A DNA stretch of 64,000 bases from Rebecca billardiae RCC1528. Taxonomy: Eukaryota; Haptophyta. The notes below the pieces were generated by a model. The model had not been told where the DNA came from. It was given only the letters and a program-made list of their open reading frames with translations, and ran no database searches. The translations under genes were made by a program, and so were the position numbers. Below, in pieces: positions 29,548 to 41,017 of the stretch. The stretch spans positions 2,666,001 through 2,730,000 of the forward strand of contig OZ251226.1 in the NCBI GenBank assembly GCA_965240325.2, given 5' to 3'. Position 1 is the stretch's first letter. The number at the start of each line of letters is the position of its first letter.

Positions 29548-32425
29548 ATGGCGCAGGGCTACCCGAACCCGTACGGGCAGCAGTACAACCAGGAGGATGA
29601 CATCTACGAAGGCTTCGGCGGCGGCACCGAGCCATTCCGCGGCGGCGAGATCGGCGGCAGCAATGCGACGGCCATGCCGACAATGGCACCCATGACCGGC
29701 CAGCCGATGGGCCCTCTGAGAGTACCGCAGAGCCGGGGGGGCGCGCCCCCCGGCACGCGCGGTGGCGTCTCGCGTATGGGCCCGGGCCAGACCGCTGGCG
29801 GCGGGGCGGCCGGCGCCTCTGAGGACGCGCGGCCGATGACCGCCGTGCGCGCGGCGGGCTACACAGCGGCGGGCAAGCGCCCCGGCTCGGCGGCTGTCTT
29901 CGACCCGGCCGGGCTGGGCGGCGCGTCGCGCGGGCCGGCGCCACCTCTGCAGAAGCGCGCGGACAACTCGCCCGAGGACCTCTGCCGCGAGATGGAGAAG
30001 GAGGTGAACACGCTGATCGAGGAGTCGGCGCAGCTCAACCTCGAGCGGCGCTACTCGGAGGCGCTCGAGAAGGCCAAGGAGGCGGGGAAGCGCGAGCGCA
30101 AGCTGAGCCAGAAGCGCGAGGAGACGGGGCTCGCGGACCAGATCAACATCGACCTCACGTACTCCGTCTTCTTCAACCTCGCCAACCAGTACCACGCCAA
30201 CGGGCTGTACGTGGAGGCGCTGAAGACGTACTCGATGATTGTGAAGAACAAGCAGTACCACCAGAGCGGCCGGCTGCGCGTCAACATGGGCAACATCTAC
30301 TTCGAGCAGAAGAAGTACCCGAACGCGATCAAGATGTACCGCATGGCGCTCGACCAGATCCCCAACAACAGCCGCGAGATCCGCTCCAAGATCATCCGCA
30401 ACATCGGCGTCGCGTTTGTGCGGCTCGGCCAGTTCCAGGACGCGATCGCGTCGTTTGAGCAGATCATGGAGGGGCAGCCCGACGTGCAGACGGGGTTCAA
30501 CCTGTTCCTGTGCTACTACGCGCTGGGCGAGCGCGAGGCGGAGAAGATGCGGCGCGTCTTCACCCGCCTCCTCGCCATCCGGCAGCACGGCATGTCCGAG
30601 CTCGACGACGAGGAGGACATCGGCGTGGGCGTGGACGACGTGCTGCAGGACGACGGCCTCAAGGAGGCGCTGCGTGCCAAGCACAAGATGGTCACGCGCT
30701 ACATCTCGATGGCGGCGAAGCTGCTCGCGCCGGTGATCGAGCAGGACGTGGCGAGCGGGTACGACTGGGTCATCGTGCAGCTGCGCACGAGCAACCATGC
30801 CTCGCTCGCCAACGAGATGGAGATCGCCAAGTCGATCTACTACATGCGCACGCGCCAGTTTGACCTCGCGGTCGAGGCGCTCAAGTCGTACGAGAAGAAG
30901 GACCAGCAGCTCGTCGGGCGCGCGGCGACGAACCTGTCGTTCATCTACTTCCACGAGGCGGACTACAACAACGCGGTGAAGTACGCCGACCTCGCCATGC
31001 GGCACAACCGGTACAACGCCAAGGCCCTCGTCAACAAGGGCAACTGCCTCTTCATGCGGGACGAGCTCGAGCACGCGCGCGCCATGTACCAGGAGTCGAT
31101 GGGCGCGGACGCGGACTGCATCGAGGCGATCTACAACCTGGGGCTGGTGAGCAAGCGGCTCGGGCTGAACGGCGAGGCGCTCGCGCTGTTCGAGAAGCTC
31201 CACGCCATCATCCCCAACTCGGTCGAGGTCGTCTGGCAGATCGCCGACCTGCAGGAGCAGTTCAACTCGGCGCGCACCGCGATCAAGTGGTTCAACATCC
31301 TCACGACGCGCGTGCCGACCGACCCGGGCGTGCTCTCGCGGATGGGCAACCTGTACCTCAAGGAGGACGACGAGGCGCAGGCGTTCCACTACCACCACGA
31401 GTCGTACCGGTACTACCCGGTCAACATGAACGTGATCTCGTGGCTCGGCGCCTACTTCGTCAAGAACGAGATGTACGAGAAGGCGGTGCACTTCTTTGAG
31501 CGCGCGGCGCAAATACAGCCGGCCGAGGTCAAGTGGAAGCTGATGGTGGCGTCGTGCCACCGCCGCTCGGGCGACTACCAGATCGCCTTCGAGATCTACC
31601 AGCAGATCCACGTCGAGTACCCCGACAACGTCGAATGTGCGCGCGCGCGCGCGCCGTACCGCGCGGCCTGCTGGGCGCCCTGCGCCCCCACGGCGCGCAC
31701 TCATTGGGACGCGCGCGCCACGCGCCCGGCACCGCGCTCGCTCCGCGCCGCCACGCGCCGCGCGCAGGTCTGCGCTACCTGGTTCACATCGCCGACGACC
31801 TGGGCAAGAAGGACCAGGTGCACGAGTACGTCGTCAAGCTGCGCAAGGCGGAGCGCGCGCAGGAGCAGCAGGCGGCGCACGACGCGTCGACGACTGCCGC
31901 GCAGGTGAGGTCGCCGCCGCCGATCGGCTCCGCCCGTCCGCGCGCCCGCCTGTCCAGCGGCCCGCTCGCCGCTCTCGCGCCGACGCTGCGCCCACCACCG
32001 CCCGTGCCGCTGCGCAGGGCACGAGCGCGCCGCAGAACGAGAACCTCGCGCACAACGGCTTCGGGGGCCACCCCACCCCGCACGACGCGGGCATGCACAA
32101 CCAGCCGCGCAACAGCCAGCTCTCGCCAACTGACGACCCTTACGTGGAGAGCGACTACCACAACGCGCAGATCGCTGCAGCGGGGCAGGTGCGCGAGGCG
32201 CGCGCGCCGAGCTGCGCCGCGGGAGGCGGTGGCCGCGCGGCCGTGGGGCGCGTGCTGGCGACCGGCCCGCGCACCTCACCGCCGCCGCGCGCTCTCGCGC
32301 CCGCCTGCCGCCCGCCGCGCGCGCAGGGTGGACCCGGCGCAAAGAAAATCGCAAAGGCGAAGGAGAAGGGCGACGCGGACGAATGGGGCGACGACATGCT
32401 CGGCGATGACCTGCTGCCGATGTGA
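29548..32425 (+). CDS. IFT88: Intraflagellar transport protein 88 (TPR, IFT-B)
   Basis: Exons 29548-31636, 31768-31904, 32018-32188 and 32327-32425 give 831 aa. A Gly/Pro-rich N-terminus (DDIYEGFGG, RPMTAVRAAGY) is followed by at least ten tetratricopeptide repeats (NMGNIYFEQKKYPNAIKMY, NKGNCLFMRDELEHARAMY). Across the first intron the junction gives NVECLRYLVHIADDLG, which matches the IFT88 segment. The acidic C-terminus (DEWGDDMLGDDLLPM) is also typical. IFT88 is an IFT-B core subunit needed to build cilia and flagella, so this organism has or had a flagellate stage. All four exons join in matching phases. Confidence 0.95.
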
Positions 32426-32908
32426 TGTAGGCTGCGCGGCCCCAGCCTGGCGGAGCGCGTGGGCACGTGCGCACGCGTCAGTGGGCGGGTCGATTGTCTG
32501 AGGGGGGCGGCGGACCGCACCATGAGTCCAGCTGCGTGGCAGCGTGGCCGGTGGTCACGCGTCGTCCGGAACGAGGTTCGTGATTGACTCATGAACGCGC
32601 TGCGATCAGCGACGTCGTCGGAGCGGGCCACAGCACAGCCGCCACAAGGCCATGCAGCCCGGTCAGTGGCGCCGCGCCTCCAGCCGGTGATGTCACTGAT
32701 GGCCGCTGACGGCCTCAGTGCCTCACCAGAGTAACTGACAAGTGTAGGACCGCGCCGAGTTATAGTGAGTTACCGCGACAATACCTGACAGCCGACTCCG
32801 CCCGTCCCGGCTCCCGCGGCGTCCGCCGACGCGGGCCGACTGGCGGACTGGCTCAGTACTCAGTCTTCTCATCAGATGCCATTAACCTACACCCTGGCCG
32901 GGCCGATC
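32426..32908. other. Convergent intergenic region (IFT88 / SYF2)
   Basis: 483 bp of 3' flank for both genes. It contains CTCAGTACTCAGTC-type words near 32850 that also occur near 18010. No gene seen. Confidence 0.5.
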
Positions 32909-33802
32909 TCACAGGGCGGTGCCGCGCTCAAGATTGTTCTTGATCTCCGACGTGTACTTGTCGAACGTGCGCGCGACCTTGCGGTTGAACACCCTGTTGC
33001 GCTCGTTGATGTAGGTGATCTCGTCCTCCTCGTAGTGCTGCCTCCGCCGGCTGAACTTGTTGCGCTTCTGCTCGATGTCGGCGAGTGAGCCGACGAGGGC
33101 ATCGACGCGCTCCTCGGACGGCTGGTAGGTCTCCGCTGTCCCATACGCCAGCGGGTCCAGCGTTGCGTCCGCCACGTCCCTCGCCGCGTCCACCACGCCC
33201 CACCCATCCAGCTCTTTCTCGTGCCGCTTCTGCGTGCGGTGCGTGAGCTTTTCCTCTGTCATGTCCCACGCTGTCGTCTCCATGTTCTTCTGCTTCTGCT
33301 TCTTGCGCTCGAGCGCCTTCTCGGCCTCCTCGGCGGTAGCCGCGAAGAGCTTCTCCTCCTCGGTCATCGACGCCTGCTTCTTCTCCCAGGCATCCTGCCG
33401 CTTGGTGCGCTCCTCTTGGCGTCGCTGCTGCTCTGTCATCCGATTTTGCCTGTCCTCGTTCACGACTGCCTTGTGGTTGCTCGAGCGCGCCTCCGTCTGC
33501 GGCGGCCAAGCGCGGGGGTGGGCGGAAGGAGCGTGGGGCTCAATGGGCGGGCCGGAAGTGCCCACAGCGACGCATTGAGGCCATGCGCGAGCGGGCTGCG
33601 TGCACGCGCAGCCGCAGGCGCGCACCAACTTCCTTCGGATGGCGTCGAGACGTTGCTGCGCGGCGGAGCGTGGAGGAGCAGGAGCTGCAGCCGGTGCATC
33701 CTCCACCGTGCCCTCCTGCTGCGTTGGCGCAGGAGGCTGCGGCGGCGGTGGGACCGCGTTGTACGTCGGCGCCGCGTCGAGGTCGATCTCGGCGTCGTCC
33801 AT
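32909..33802 (-). CDS. SYF2: Pre-mRNA splicing factor SYF2
   Basis: Exons 33626-33802 and 32909-33496 (minus) give 254 aa from the ATG at 33802. The N-terminal third is acidic then Pro-rich. The rest is highly charged helix, ending with the SYF2 signature: LAYGTAETYQPSEERVDALV, KFSRRRQHYEEDEITYINER and a C-terminal NLERGTAL. SYF2 belongs to the Prp19-associated (NTC) part of the spliceosome and supports catalytic activation. The 129-bp intron is a multiple of three with no stop, so its retention would insert 43 residues. The start is 86 bp from and divergent to RBM22. Confidence 0.93.
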   Translation of the reverse strand: MDDAEIDLDAAPTYNAVPPPPQPPAPTQQEGTVEDAPAAAPAPPRSAAQQRLDAIRRKLVRACGCACTQPARAWPQCVAVGTSGPPIEPHAPSAHPRAWPPQTEARSSNHKAVVNEDRQNRMTEQQRRQEERTKRQDAWEKKQASMTEEEKLFAATAEEAEKALERKKQKQKNMETTAWDMTEEKLTHRTQKRHEKELDGWGVVDAARDVADATLDPLAYGTAETYQPSEERVDALVGSLADIEQKRNKFSRRRQHYEEDEITYINERNRVFNRKVARTFDKYTSEIKNNLERGTAL

Positions 33803-33888
33803 GGCGCCCGCCCCAAGCAAGATGGAGAGCAAGCTTCTCCGCCCGCCACACAGGCGGCTGCAGAGGCTGCCACCCCGTCGCGACCGCC
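33803..33888. promoter_or_regulatory. 86-bp bidirectional promoter region, SYF2 / RBM22
   Basis: The start codons of two spliceosome genes are 86 bp apart on opposite strands, too close for fully separate promoters. No TATA-like sequence is visible. It contains CCCGCC words and a possible pairing of CGCC with GGCGG. Assignment as shared promoter is inference from spacing. Confidence 0.55.
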
Positions 33889-34887
33889 ATGCTGGCCGCC
33901 AAGGGGTCCCCCCCTCCGCCGGCCCCCGGCGACTTCCCCATCGTCTGCGCCAAGTGCCTGGGCCCGAACCCGTACCTGCGCATGATGAAGGTGCCACACG
34001 GGGCGAGCTGTCGCATCTCCGGCACGCCCTTCACCGTCCACCGCTGGAAGGCGCCTGGCTCGGGGCGTCAGCGCGAGACGATCATCGCGCCTGAGGTGGC
34101 GACTGCAAAGAACATATGCCAGTGCTGCCTGGATGACCTCGAGTACAACGTGCCGTCGCACGTCGTCGACGCCGTACTTGCCGCCGTGGACGATGCGCCG
34201 CGAGCGGCCGAGTCAGATGCAAACCGCGAGTTCTATTGGGATGAGAAACGGCGAGCCGTCGCGGATGGCCGCGAGGATGGGGGCGGGACATATGGCAAGC
34301 TGCGCGCCAACATCGACAAGCTCGAGCGGCTGGCCAGCAGGAAGCCTTACGATAACCCCTACAAGCACGGCCCAGGGCAAGTGCCCGCGCCGCGCCCAAA
34401 GCGCGAGCCGCGAGACCCGGCCAAGGAGCACCTGCCGCCGCGCGACAAGTCGATCACGACTCTCTTTGTTGCGGGCGTGTCTCCGGGCATCTCGGAGCGG
34501 GAGTTGACGCGGCATTTTGCTGCATACGGACCCATCTCGTCGATCAAGATGAATCCCGAGAAGCTGTGTGCGCATGTCACGTACCACGCCCGCGAGAGTG
34601 CCTTCAACGCGTGCAATGCGCTGCGCGACAACCTCACCATCGACGGCACCAGGCTGCGCGTATTGTGGGGTCGTTCCACGGGGAGTGGCCGGGATCGCGC
34701 CTCCGACCCCAATGCGGATTACGGACCGCCGTCCCTCCCTCCGGGAATCAGGCAGCTGCCGCCTGGCGTCCGTGCTCCTGCACAGAGCACCGGCATGGCT
34801 GGCGGGGGGGCACAGGCAGCACTGACCTACCCGAGCATGCACCGAGAGGCGCTCGATGCAGCGGGCACTCGGCCTGAGGCGAATTGA
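33889..34887 (+). CDS. RBM22: Splicing factor RBM22 (ECM2/SLT11/CWC2 family)
   Basis: Single exon, 332 aa; I chose the ATG at 33889 because homology begins just after it, although the frame is open upstream. FPIVCAKCLGPNPYLRM and KNICQCCLDDLEYNVP supply zinc-binding Cys pairs of the N-terminal Zn-finger/Torus region. A central DNREFYWDEKR-like stretch is followed by one RRM (TLFVAGVSPGISERELTRHF, LCAHVTYHARESAF, TRLRVLWGRS). RBM22 and its yeast equivalents ECM2/CWC2 contact U6 snRNA and the intron in the activated spliceosome. The Pro-rich tail is normal for the family. Confidence 0.94.
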   Translation: MLAAKGSPPPPAPGDFPIVCAKCLGPNPYLRMMKVPHGASCRISGTPFTVHRWKAPGSGRQRETIIAPEVATAKNICQCCLDDLEYNVPSHVVDAVLAAVDDAPRAAESDANREFYWDEKRRAVADGREDGGGTYGKLRANIDKLERLASRKPYDNPYKHGPGQVPAPRPKREPRDPAKEHLPPRDKSITTLFVAGVSPGISERELTRHFAAYGPISSIKMNPEKLCAHVTYHARESAFNACNALRDNLTIDGTRLRVLWGRSTGSGRDRASDPNADYGPPSLPPGIRQLPPGVRAPAQSTGMAGGGAQAALTYPSMHREALDAAGTRPEAN

Positions 34888-35660
34888 GCAGACTTTTGTG
34901 CGACGCTGCTAAGACTGCGGCGGGCCTCCTATGATATGTTATGGGAGCGCGTCTGAATAAATCAGATTAGATCATGAGACTCAGACTCAGTAAGAGTGTG
35001 ATGATGGAGTACTACTAGTATTCTAAGTACGAGTAGACTCACTAGACACTGCCGCTGTGAATCGTCTGATGGGCACCGGCCGGCGCTGAACACAGAAAGA
35101 ACAGTCACGGTATCGTCACGACTATATTATTGACAGTTTCAAGACGCCGCGCCTCGAGTCGTCGCCTCGTCGGCGCGAATCAATCCTCGGGCTTCCTGGG
35201 CTGGTGCGCACGTGACGATGACACTTGACAGCAGTAGCAGTCACGTCATCAGAATATATCATCAGTGATGACGATTATCACTGCGACGTAGTTATTATAC
35301 TGTTACGACCGACGATTCTAATCTTCGTACTAATCGTAGCTTGAGTGTCTGCTGAGTCGGACTCGTCCGGAGTGTGTCACCGCCAGTCACGTGATGATGC
35401 CCACGTGGCTGCGGTGCCGACGACTCTTGCGCCGGAGTCCCTGCAGTGAATACTGCCACGCTCACAACCAGGGGCAGGGTCCGCGTGTCGCCATTGTCAT
35501 CGTGCCGCAGGCGAGGCCGTGCTGTCAGTACTGCATGGGCCGCAAACAGTTCACTGTTCAGCTGCGCAGATGGCGATGCAAGGCGATAGACGTGGAGGGG
35601 CGCAGATGTTCGTCTTGGTCGCGCATGCACCGCGTACAGGGGGGCATCTGTTGAGGTGGG
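34888..35660. other. Convergent intergenic region (RBM22 / IF-1-like)
   Basis: 773 bp. An AATAAA at about 34955 could be the RBM22 poly(A) signal. The middle (34980-35380) is low-GC with many GACT/ATCGT words. No gene supported. Confidence 0.5.
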
Positions 35661-36104
35661 CTATTCCTCAGCCTCTTCTTCGCTGTCCGCTTCGGCCGCA
35701 AGAGAGACGATTTTGGGTGTCTGCTCATCAAAGTCTGTGTCCAAGTCGAACTGCAGGTACACGCGCTGCCCGGGTCTGAGCTTGCGCGAGAGCGATCGCA
35801 TCCGCCCCGCACGCGTTGCAGTGAGCTCGTGCCCACCGTCCAGCCTGATGGTGTACTTGCCGGAGTTGCGCTGCACAATCATGCCAGCCACGACGCCTTC
35901 CGTGCTGTCGTCGATGGGCTTCGGCTGCGCATAACCTTTGTACGCGCGCTCCTGCCCTGCAATCGCCAGGAGAACCTGGGGTCTGTTCGGAGCGCGCAAT
36001 CCGTGCAGCACGGGCGACAGCCCGGCACTGAGACCCGGTGTGCGCGCTGGCGATTGGCGCAGGAGGACACGCGTGCACGAGGCAAGCCGGCGGAGAGAGG
36101 ACAT
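35661..36104 (-). CDS. Organellar translation initiation factor IF-1-like protein
   Basis: Single exon, 147 aa from the ATG at 36104. Residues 1-55 are basic and Ser/Leu/Arg-rich (MSSLRRLASCTRVLL), like a mitochondrial presequence. The core forms an S1/OB fold of IF-1 type: GVVAGMIVQRNSGKYTIRLD, GHELTATRAGRMR and LRPGQRVYLQFDL. IF-1 binds the small-subunit A site during bacterial-type initiation. A Glu-rich tail (EADSEEEAEE) is added. It could act in mitochondria or plastid. The frame stays open for 2 kb upstream only because it runs antisense to SHMT. Confidence 0.72.
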   Translation of the reverse strand: MSSLRRLASCTRVLLRQSPARTPGLSAGLSPVLHGLRAPNRPQVLLAIAGQERAYKGYAQPKPIDDSTEGVVAGMIVQRNSGKYTIRLDGGHELTATRAGRMRSLSRKLRPGQRVYLQFDLDTDFDEQTPKIVSLAAEADSEEEAEE

Positions 36105-36278
36105 GAGCGGGCGGCGCGTGGATTCCGGGTGCGCAGGCGTGCGGCACCGGCCGACGCCCGACGGCCGTCGATTTGTCTCGCGCAGCATTTCATGATTCGT
36201 CGATGAATGGCGGGCCGTTTTTAATGCACGTCTCGCGCTTCCGGACGTAGTGAAACTCACCCCCGTGAGGACCCTCGA

Positions 36279-37841
36279 ATGAACGGGTGCCATCGTCGTC
36301 GGCCGATGCACGCGCACGTGGCCTTGCGATGGCTCGGCTGCTGCCTGGCGCTCGTCGGGGCGGGGGTGCAGGCGGCACCGCCGCGCTTCTCCGCGCGCCC
36401 GACGATCGCAACGCACGCCGTGCGCGCTCGCGTCCGCAGCAGTGCCACCGACTCGGCGCGACCGCCTGTGAAGGCGCGCGCGCAGCGCCTTCGTGAGGCC
36501 GACCCCGAGGTGTGGCGCATCATCGCGGACGAGGCGAATCGACAGCGCACGGGGATCGAGCTTATCGCGTCGGAGAACTTCGTCTCCGGCCCCGTGCTCG
36601 AGGCCCTTGGCTCGTGCATGACCAACAAGTACTCGGAAGGGTTGCCTGGCGAGCGGTACTATGGCGGCAACAAGCACATTGACGAGATGGAGCGGCTCTG
36701 CCAGTGCCGCGCGCTCGAGCTGTACGGGCTCGACCCGGTCGTGTGGGGCGTGAACGTGCAGCCGTACTCGGGCAGCCCGGCCAACTTCGCCGCGTACACC
36801 GCCCTGCTGCGCCCGGGCGACCGGCTGATGGGCCTCGACCTGCCGTCGGGCGGCCACCTCACGCACGGCTACTACACGCCGACGCGCCGCGTGAGCGCGA
36901 CCTCGATCTACTTCGAGTCGCTGCCGTACGGCGTGAGCGAGGAGACGGGGCTGGTGGACTACGACGAGCTTCGCAAGCGCGCGCTCCTCTTCCGCCCCAA
37001 GCTCATCATCGCCGGCGCGAGTGCGTACCCACGTGAGTGGGAGTACGAGCGCATGCGCGCGATCGTGGACGAGGTCGGGGGCGGCTGCCGGCTGCTGACG
37101 GACATGGCGCACATCTCGGGCCTCGCCGCGGCGAGGGCGTGCGCCGACCCGTTCGAGCACTCGGACGTGGTCACGTCGACCACGCACAAGAGCCTGCGAG
37201 GGCCGCGCGCCGGCGTGATCTTCTTCCGGCGCGAGCTGGAGGAGCGTGTGAACGCGGCCGTCTTCCCCGCGCTGCAGGGCGGGCCGCACAACCACCAGAT
37301 CGCCGCTCTGGCCGTCGCGCTCCGAGAGGCGAAGAGCCCCGAGTTCGCCGAGTACATCGGCCGGGTGAAGGAGAACGCGGCGACGCTCGCGCGCGCGCTC
37401 GAGGCGCGCGGCTGCCGCGTCGTCACGGGCGGTACGGACAACCACCTCGTGCTGTGCGACGTGAAGAGCTCGTTCGGCCTGACCGGCTCCAAGCTCGAGG
37501 CGCTGTGCGAGGCGCTCGGCGTGTCTGTGAACAAGAACACGATCGCCGGGGACAAGTCGGCGTTCAGCCCTAGCGGCGTGCGCCTCGGCACGCCGGCGAT
37601 GACCACGCGCGGTGCCACGCCCGCGCACTTTGAGGTGATCGCCGACATACTCATCGAGGCGGCGCAGCTCGGGCAGAAGCTGCAGGCCGCGGCGCCGAGC
37701 GCCAAGCTCGCCGACTTCCGCGAGCAGCTGCGCGCGGCCGAGGCAGAGCCTCACCCCGAGCTCGTCGAGCTGCGGCAGCGCGTCGAGGCGCTGGCCGCAG
37801 AGTTCCCGCCGCTTCCACACGGAGGAGTGCTGGACGAATGA
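36279..37841 (+). CDS. SHMT: Serine hydroxymethyltransferase with bipartite (probably plastid) leader
   Basis: Single exon, 520 aa from 36279 (or 511 from the ATG at 36306). The N-terminus has a signal peptide ([14 protein letters not shown]) followed by a basic Ser/Ala/Arg stretch, the two-part leader of complex plastids; cleavage would leave APPRF. The PLP enzyme core is complete: [47 protein letters not shown], and [14 protein letters not shown] with the Schiff-base Lys. It interconverts serine and glycine with tetrahydrofolate. Plastid location is inferred from the leader only. It is divergent to the IF-1-like gene with 174 bp between starts. Confidence 0.95.
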   Translation: MNGCHRRRPMHAHVALRWLGCCLALVGAGVQAAPPRFSARPTIATHAVRARVRSSATDSARPPVKARAQRLREADPEVWRIIADEANRQRTGIELIASENFVSGPVLEALGSCMTNKYSEGLPGERYYGGNKHIDEMERLCQCRALELYGLDPVVWGVNVQPYSGSPANFAAYTALLRPGDRLMGLDLPSGGHLTHGYYTPTRRVSATSIYFESLPYGVSEETGLVDYDELRKRALLFRPKLIIAGASAYPREWEYERMRAIVDEVGGGCRLLTDMAHISGLAAARACADPFEHSDVVTSTTHKSLRGPRAGVIFFRRELEERVNAAVFPALQGGPHNHQIAALAVALREAKSPEFAEYIGRVKENAATLARALEARGCRVVTGGTDNHLVLCDVKSSFGLTGSKLEALCEALGVSVNKNTIAGDKSAFSPSGVRLGTPAMTTRGATPAHFEVIADILIEAAQLGQKLQAAAPSAKLADFREQLRAAEAEPHPELVELRQRVEALAAEFPPLPHGGVLDE

Positions 37842-38300
37842 GGGCGAGTGTTCATCTGATCAAAGGGCCGCAGAGCGCGCAATCACAAGGCGCCAGGCGA
37901 GCACTGATGGGCAGGCTCCGGCGTCGTCCGGCTCATGACGAGCAGCTAGGAGTAGCCAGTAGTAGGACAGCAGGCAGTGCATGACGCCGGTAGTATCACT
38001 TATCAGGCGGAGGGCAAACCGGACTCTGGCAGAGAGAGCCTGCATGAAGTTCCATCATGAGGCTTCGAGGCGTGTCACCCGGTCCGAGGCCGAGCCCGAG
38101 CAGCAGCGAGCTATACCTATCACCTAGGCTAGCGCCGTCACGGCGTCAGTCCTAGGATCTGCCGACGTTATTATATTTAATCTGCTCATAACGACATCTC
38201 GGAAACGTGATGGTCTAATAATCGAATCAGCTATATAAGCATACTATTAACCGATATATAGTAGCAGATAAGACAGTAATCATCGAAAGACGACGCTAAC

Positions 38301-38331
<31 letters not shown>

Positions 38332-39447
38332 TCTGCGCTTGATCCGCGATCGATCGCGCTCGGCGGCACAGATGACCGGGATTCGTCGCAGGATGTCTCT
38401 GCTAAGTGAGCCCCACCCGCTGGCGCGGCCAGCCCGGCAGGATGAGCCCGGCCCAGGAGCGGCCTCAGGCGCGGTGAGGCGCGGCGGTCCTGCGGCCCAC
38501 CGGACAACAATGTTACTGTCCGACAGAGTCACGGACTGACCAGGCACGTTGGACGACGACACTATTCGACTACTGCTTACAGCGGCGCCGCCGCCCGCCT
38601 GCTGCATCGGTGACAGTGACTGCAAGTGATTCGGTGACTCGGTCTCAGTGTCAGCTTCACTCTCAGTCAGACGGTGGGCGCGGCCGGCGGGCCGCCCGGC
38701 GGCGACGGCGGCGACTTCATCACTCACATCAGCAGTTTGCCAATGATGTGCTGATCGGCGGCCGCGCCGACGAAACAGCCGCAGACCGCATCACGGCCGT
38801 CTGCGCAGTTTACGTTGGTCTTCACCTCTACTCGGTAATTTCGGGCACGGCGGACGGCCACGCACGGGACCGAGTATTATTAGGCCGGGCAGGAGTCAAC
38901 CGAGTCTGCCTGCGTGACGCCGGGTCGCCCGCAGCCGCCGCGCCGTCCTGACGGGAAAGTCGCCAACAATACGACTGACTACTCGGACTCTAGAGCCTCA
39001 CTGAGACGCATCACTCAAGCACGGGTCTGAAGAGTCTGACTGTGACTCCGTGAGGCGCGGAGTTCATAAAACACTCAACAGTCACTAAAGCGTCGATCCT
39101 ACGGAACGCCGAGCCCGGCTGGCAGCGCGGCCGCGCGACAGCAGTGTCGGGCTGTCATCCAGTCAGCTAGCCCAGGTTACTCACTGTAGCGGTGCCGGGC
39201 ACTGCTCGCCCCCAGTGCCCCGCACTCTCCCTCTCCCGAGGTTACGCGCTACGTGCTTCCCAGGCCCGCTGATTATGCCGGATTCGTCGTCCGCCATTGT
39301 GAAGTGGAGCGGCGATCCCACACAGGGCTACCGGGATCTGCAGCCGGCGCCTTCCGGCACTTTCAGAGAAGTCCAGCTCCGATCACGGCGTCCGCCCGGT
39401 GGACTGCGCTGTGGAACCGCAACCTGCAAACACGACGCGTTCGAGGG
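37842..39447. other. 1.6 kb gene-poor region
   Basis: No supportable gene. 38160-38335 is AT-rich with a TA/CA microsatellite (38301-38331). The rest carries only short overlapping ORFs. The region just before 39448 may hold the true 5' exon of the next gene. Confidence 0.45.
38301..38331. repeat. TA-type microsatellite
   Basis: About 31 bp of alternating TA with one central ACATA interruption. Confidence 0.85.
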
Positions 39448-39789
39448 ATGCGGCCGCCCTCGTACTGGAGAACAATCGACGCTTTCAATGATGGGAGTAC
39501 GCCCATCATGCTGACAGTGAGCTATGGCGACGATTCCAACGGCCACCACGTCGTCACCGAGAGCCATCAGCTACAGCCTGGCGAGGAGTTCGTTTTCCAT
39601 GAGCACTCGTACGACGAGGGCAGCTGGCTTTCAGTTGCTGGTGTGCACGATGTCATCGCGCGTTGCATCTCGAATGGGCACGCTGGGCCGACTGTGAGCA
39701 TCACTGCGCACCCATCGGCTGGCGTGGAGGGTGCACATGGCGTGCACGTCCACTGCAGTGGAGGCGGAGGCCCGGAGATGGAGATGTGA
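39448..39789 (+). CDS. Small hypothetical protein, possibly the 3' exon of a larger gene
   Basis: ATG at 39448 gives 113 aa; the frame is open back to 39253 without another ATG. The sequence is balanced and strand-rich (STPIMLTVSYGDDSNG, EEFVFHEHSYDEGSWL, GPTVSITAHPS), ending in His/Gly-rich HVHCSGGGG. This is much more protein-like than the surrounding ORFs, but I do not recognise a family. An upstream exon in another frame (39215-39430 region) is possible. Confidence 0.42.
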   Translation: MRPPSYWRTIDAFNDGSTPIMLTVSYGDDSNGHHVVTESHQLQPGEEFVFHEHSYDEGSWLSVAGVHDVIARCISNGHAGPTVSITAHPSAGVEGAHGVHVHCSGGGGPEMEM

Positions 39790-40651
39790 GGGCTTCTGGC
39801 ATTCGTGCGCCAAATCACTAGGCTGGTCACGGCATAGCTTTCGCCGCCGCGCTCGGGCGCTCGCGATCGCGGAGATGCCATCAAGGCCGGCGCTGGATCC
39901 TACTCACTGCAAGGCCCGCTCGATACTCTCTCTCTCTCGATTGGTCGCCGTGCGGCTGCGCGGCACGGCTAGCTAACTAACTACCGCCTGCGCCCGTGCT
40001 GCCGCACTGCTGGCTGCGGGACAGGCTCCTGCATCAGTGCACTCGATCGACTGCTCTATTATTGACGCGGATCACTACTATTGTCATCATAGTAGTCAGT
40101 GACCTCATCAGGGAGGCAGCGCAGTCAGATAATAGTGAGATATATCTCAGATATGCGCGGCCGGCGATAATAATATCGGAATATTCGGAATTCGCCGAAT
40201 TCAGTGAATTCTGAGCTGACAATTATTACTAGCTGCTAGTTAGCACGATCGACGCGCCTCAGGCGGATCTCTCATGGCTGACTGCCGCGTTTCTGAAAGG
40301 CTTGGCTTGCGAGCCGGCGAGATCGACACGCGGAGGACAAAAGAAAATCATATTCCTGCTTCGTCGCACCAATAGACTAAACGAAGATCGGACGGAGATC
40401 GTGGTCTTCAGATGCAAGACCTGGAAGCCCCCCTTGGGAGTTTTCAGTTGGGGCTCTCAACGCGGCCCGGCGAGGCGGACTTCTGAGGATTCTGAGGATC
40501 CTGGAGCAGGCGGCCGGCGGGCGAGCACACGACGCCGCCCTGCGGCGGGGAGCCGTCCGCGCCGTGCACGCTCACTGGCACCCACGTCTCCTCCGCCGCG
40601 CTGCTCGCCTCCCGCCGGAGTCCACGTCGTCTGACCGACGCCCGTCGGCAC
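39790..40651. other. 862 bp without a recognised gene
   Basis: 39790-40260 is mixed with AT-rich words, including a cluster of GAATTC-like half sites (GGAATTCGCCGAATTCAGTGAATTC, given here only as position 40189-40212). 40440-40650 is GC-rich and may belong to the exon-like ORF that follows. Confidence 0.4.
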
Positions 40652-41017
40652 GTGACGTTCACGTTGCCCACGTCGCGCTCTCAGTGGGAGCGCGACGAGC
40701 ACGCGCTGCCCGCACCCTTCGATGCTTTCCTCTTCGCATCGGGCGCGCTTGTGCTGTGGAGCCTGCGCGTGCAGGAGGAGGAGCTCTTTCTCAATCAACG
40801 TCGTGCGCGCCCGCCTTCATTCACGCTGCGCCGCGCGGAGGGGGAGAGCGCGCGCGGCTGGGCGCCGCTCGGCCGGCTGCTGGGCTCGCGCAAGTCGGAA
40901 GTTCCGGCGCTCGACCTGACGCTCCCCAGCGAGGAGGCCGAACAGATGGATGTCCCAGCTGCGGCTCACTGTGAGAGCAGCTTGTGGGAGCGGGCTCCTG
41001 CACGGCACGGTTTGTAA
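40652..41017 (+). CDS. Possible coding exon, unknown protein
   Basis: An open frame runs from just after a TGA near 40490 to a TAA at 41015-41017, with no usable ATG (only one Met, late). The 40652-41017 part reads as plausible protein (RSQWERDEHALPAPFDAFLF, WSLRVQEEELFLNQR, PALDLTLPSEEAEQ) and GC content matches genes. If real it is a 3' exon whose 5' part I cannot place. No family recognised. ORFs on the minus strand overlap it. Confidence 0.3.
   Translation: MTFTLPTSRSQWERDEHALPAPFDAFLFASGALVLWSLRVQEEELFLNQRRARPPSFTLRRAEGESARGWAPLGRLLGSRKSEVPALDLTLPSEEAEQMDVPAAAHCESSLWERAPARHGL

Noticed and set aside
35661-37820. 719-codon minus-strand ORF spanning the whole SHMT gene
   Set aside because: Only its last 147 codons encode a recognisable protein. 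The rest is antisense to a highly conserved enzyme, and long antisense ORFs are expected at this GC content.
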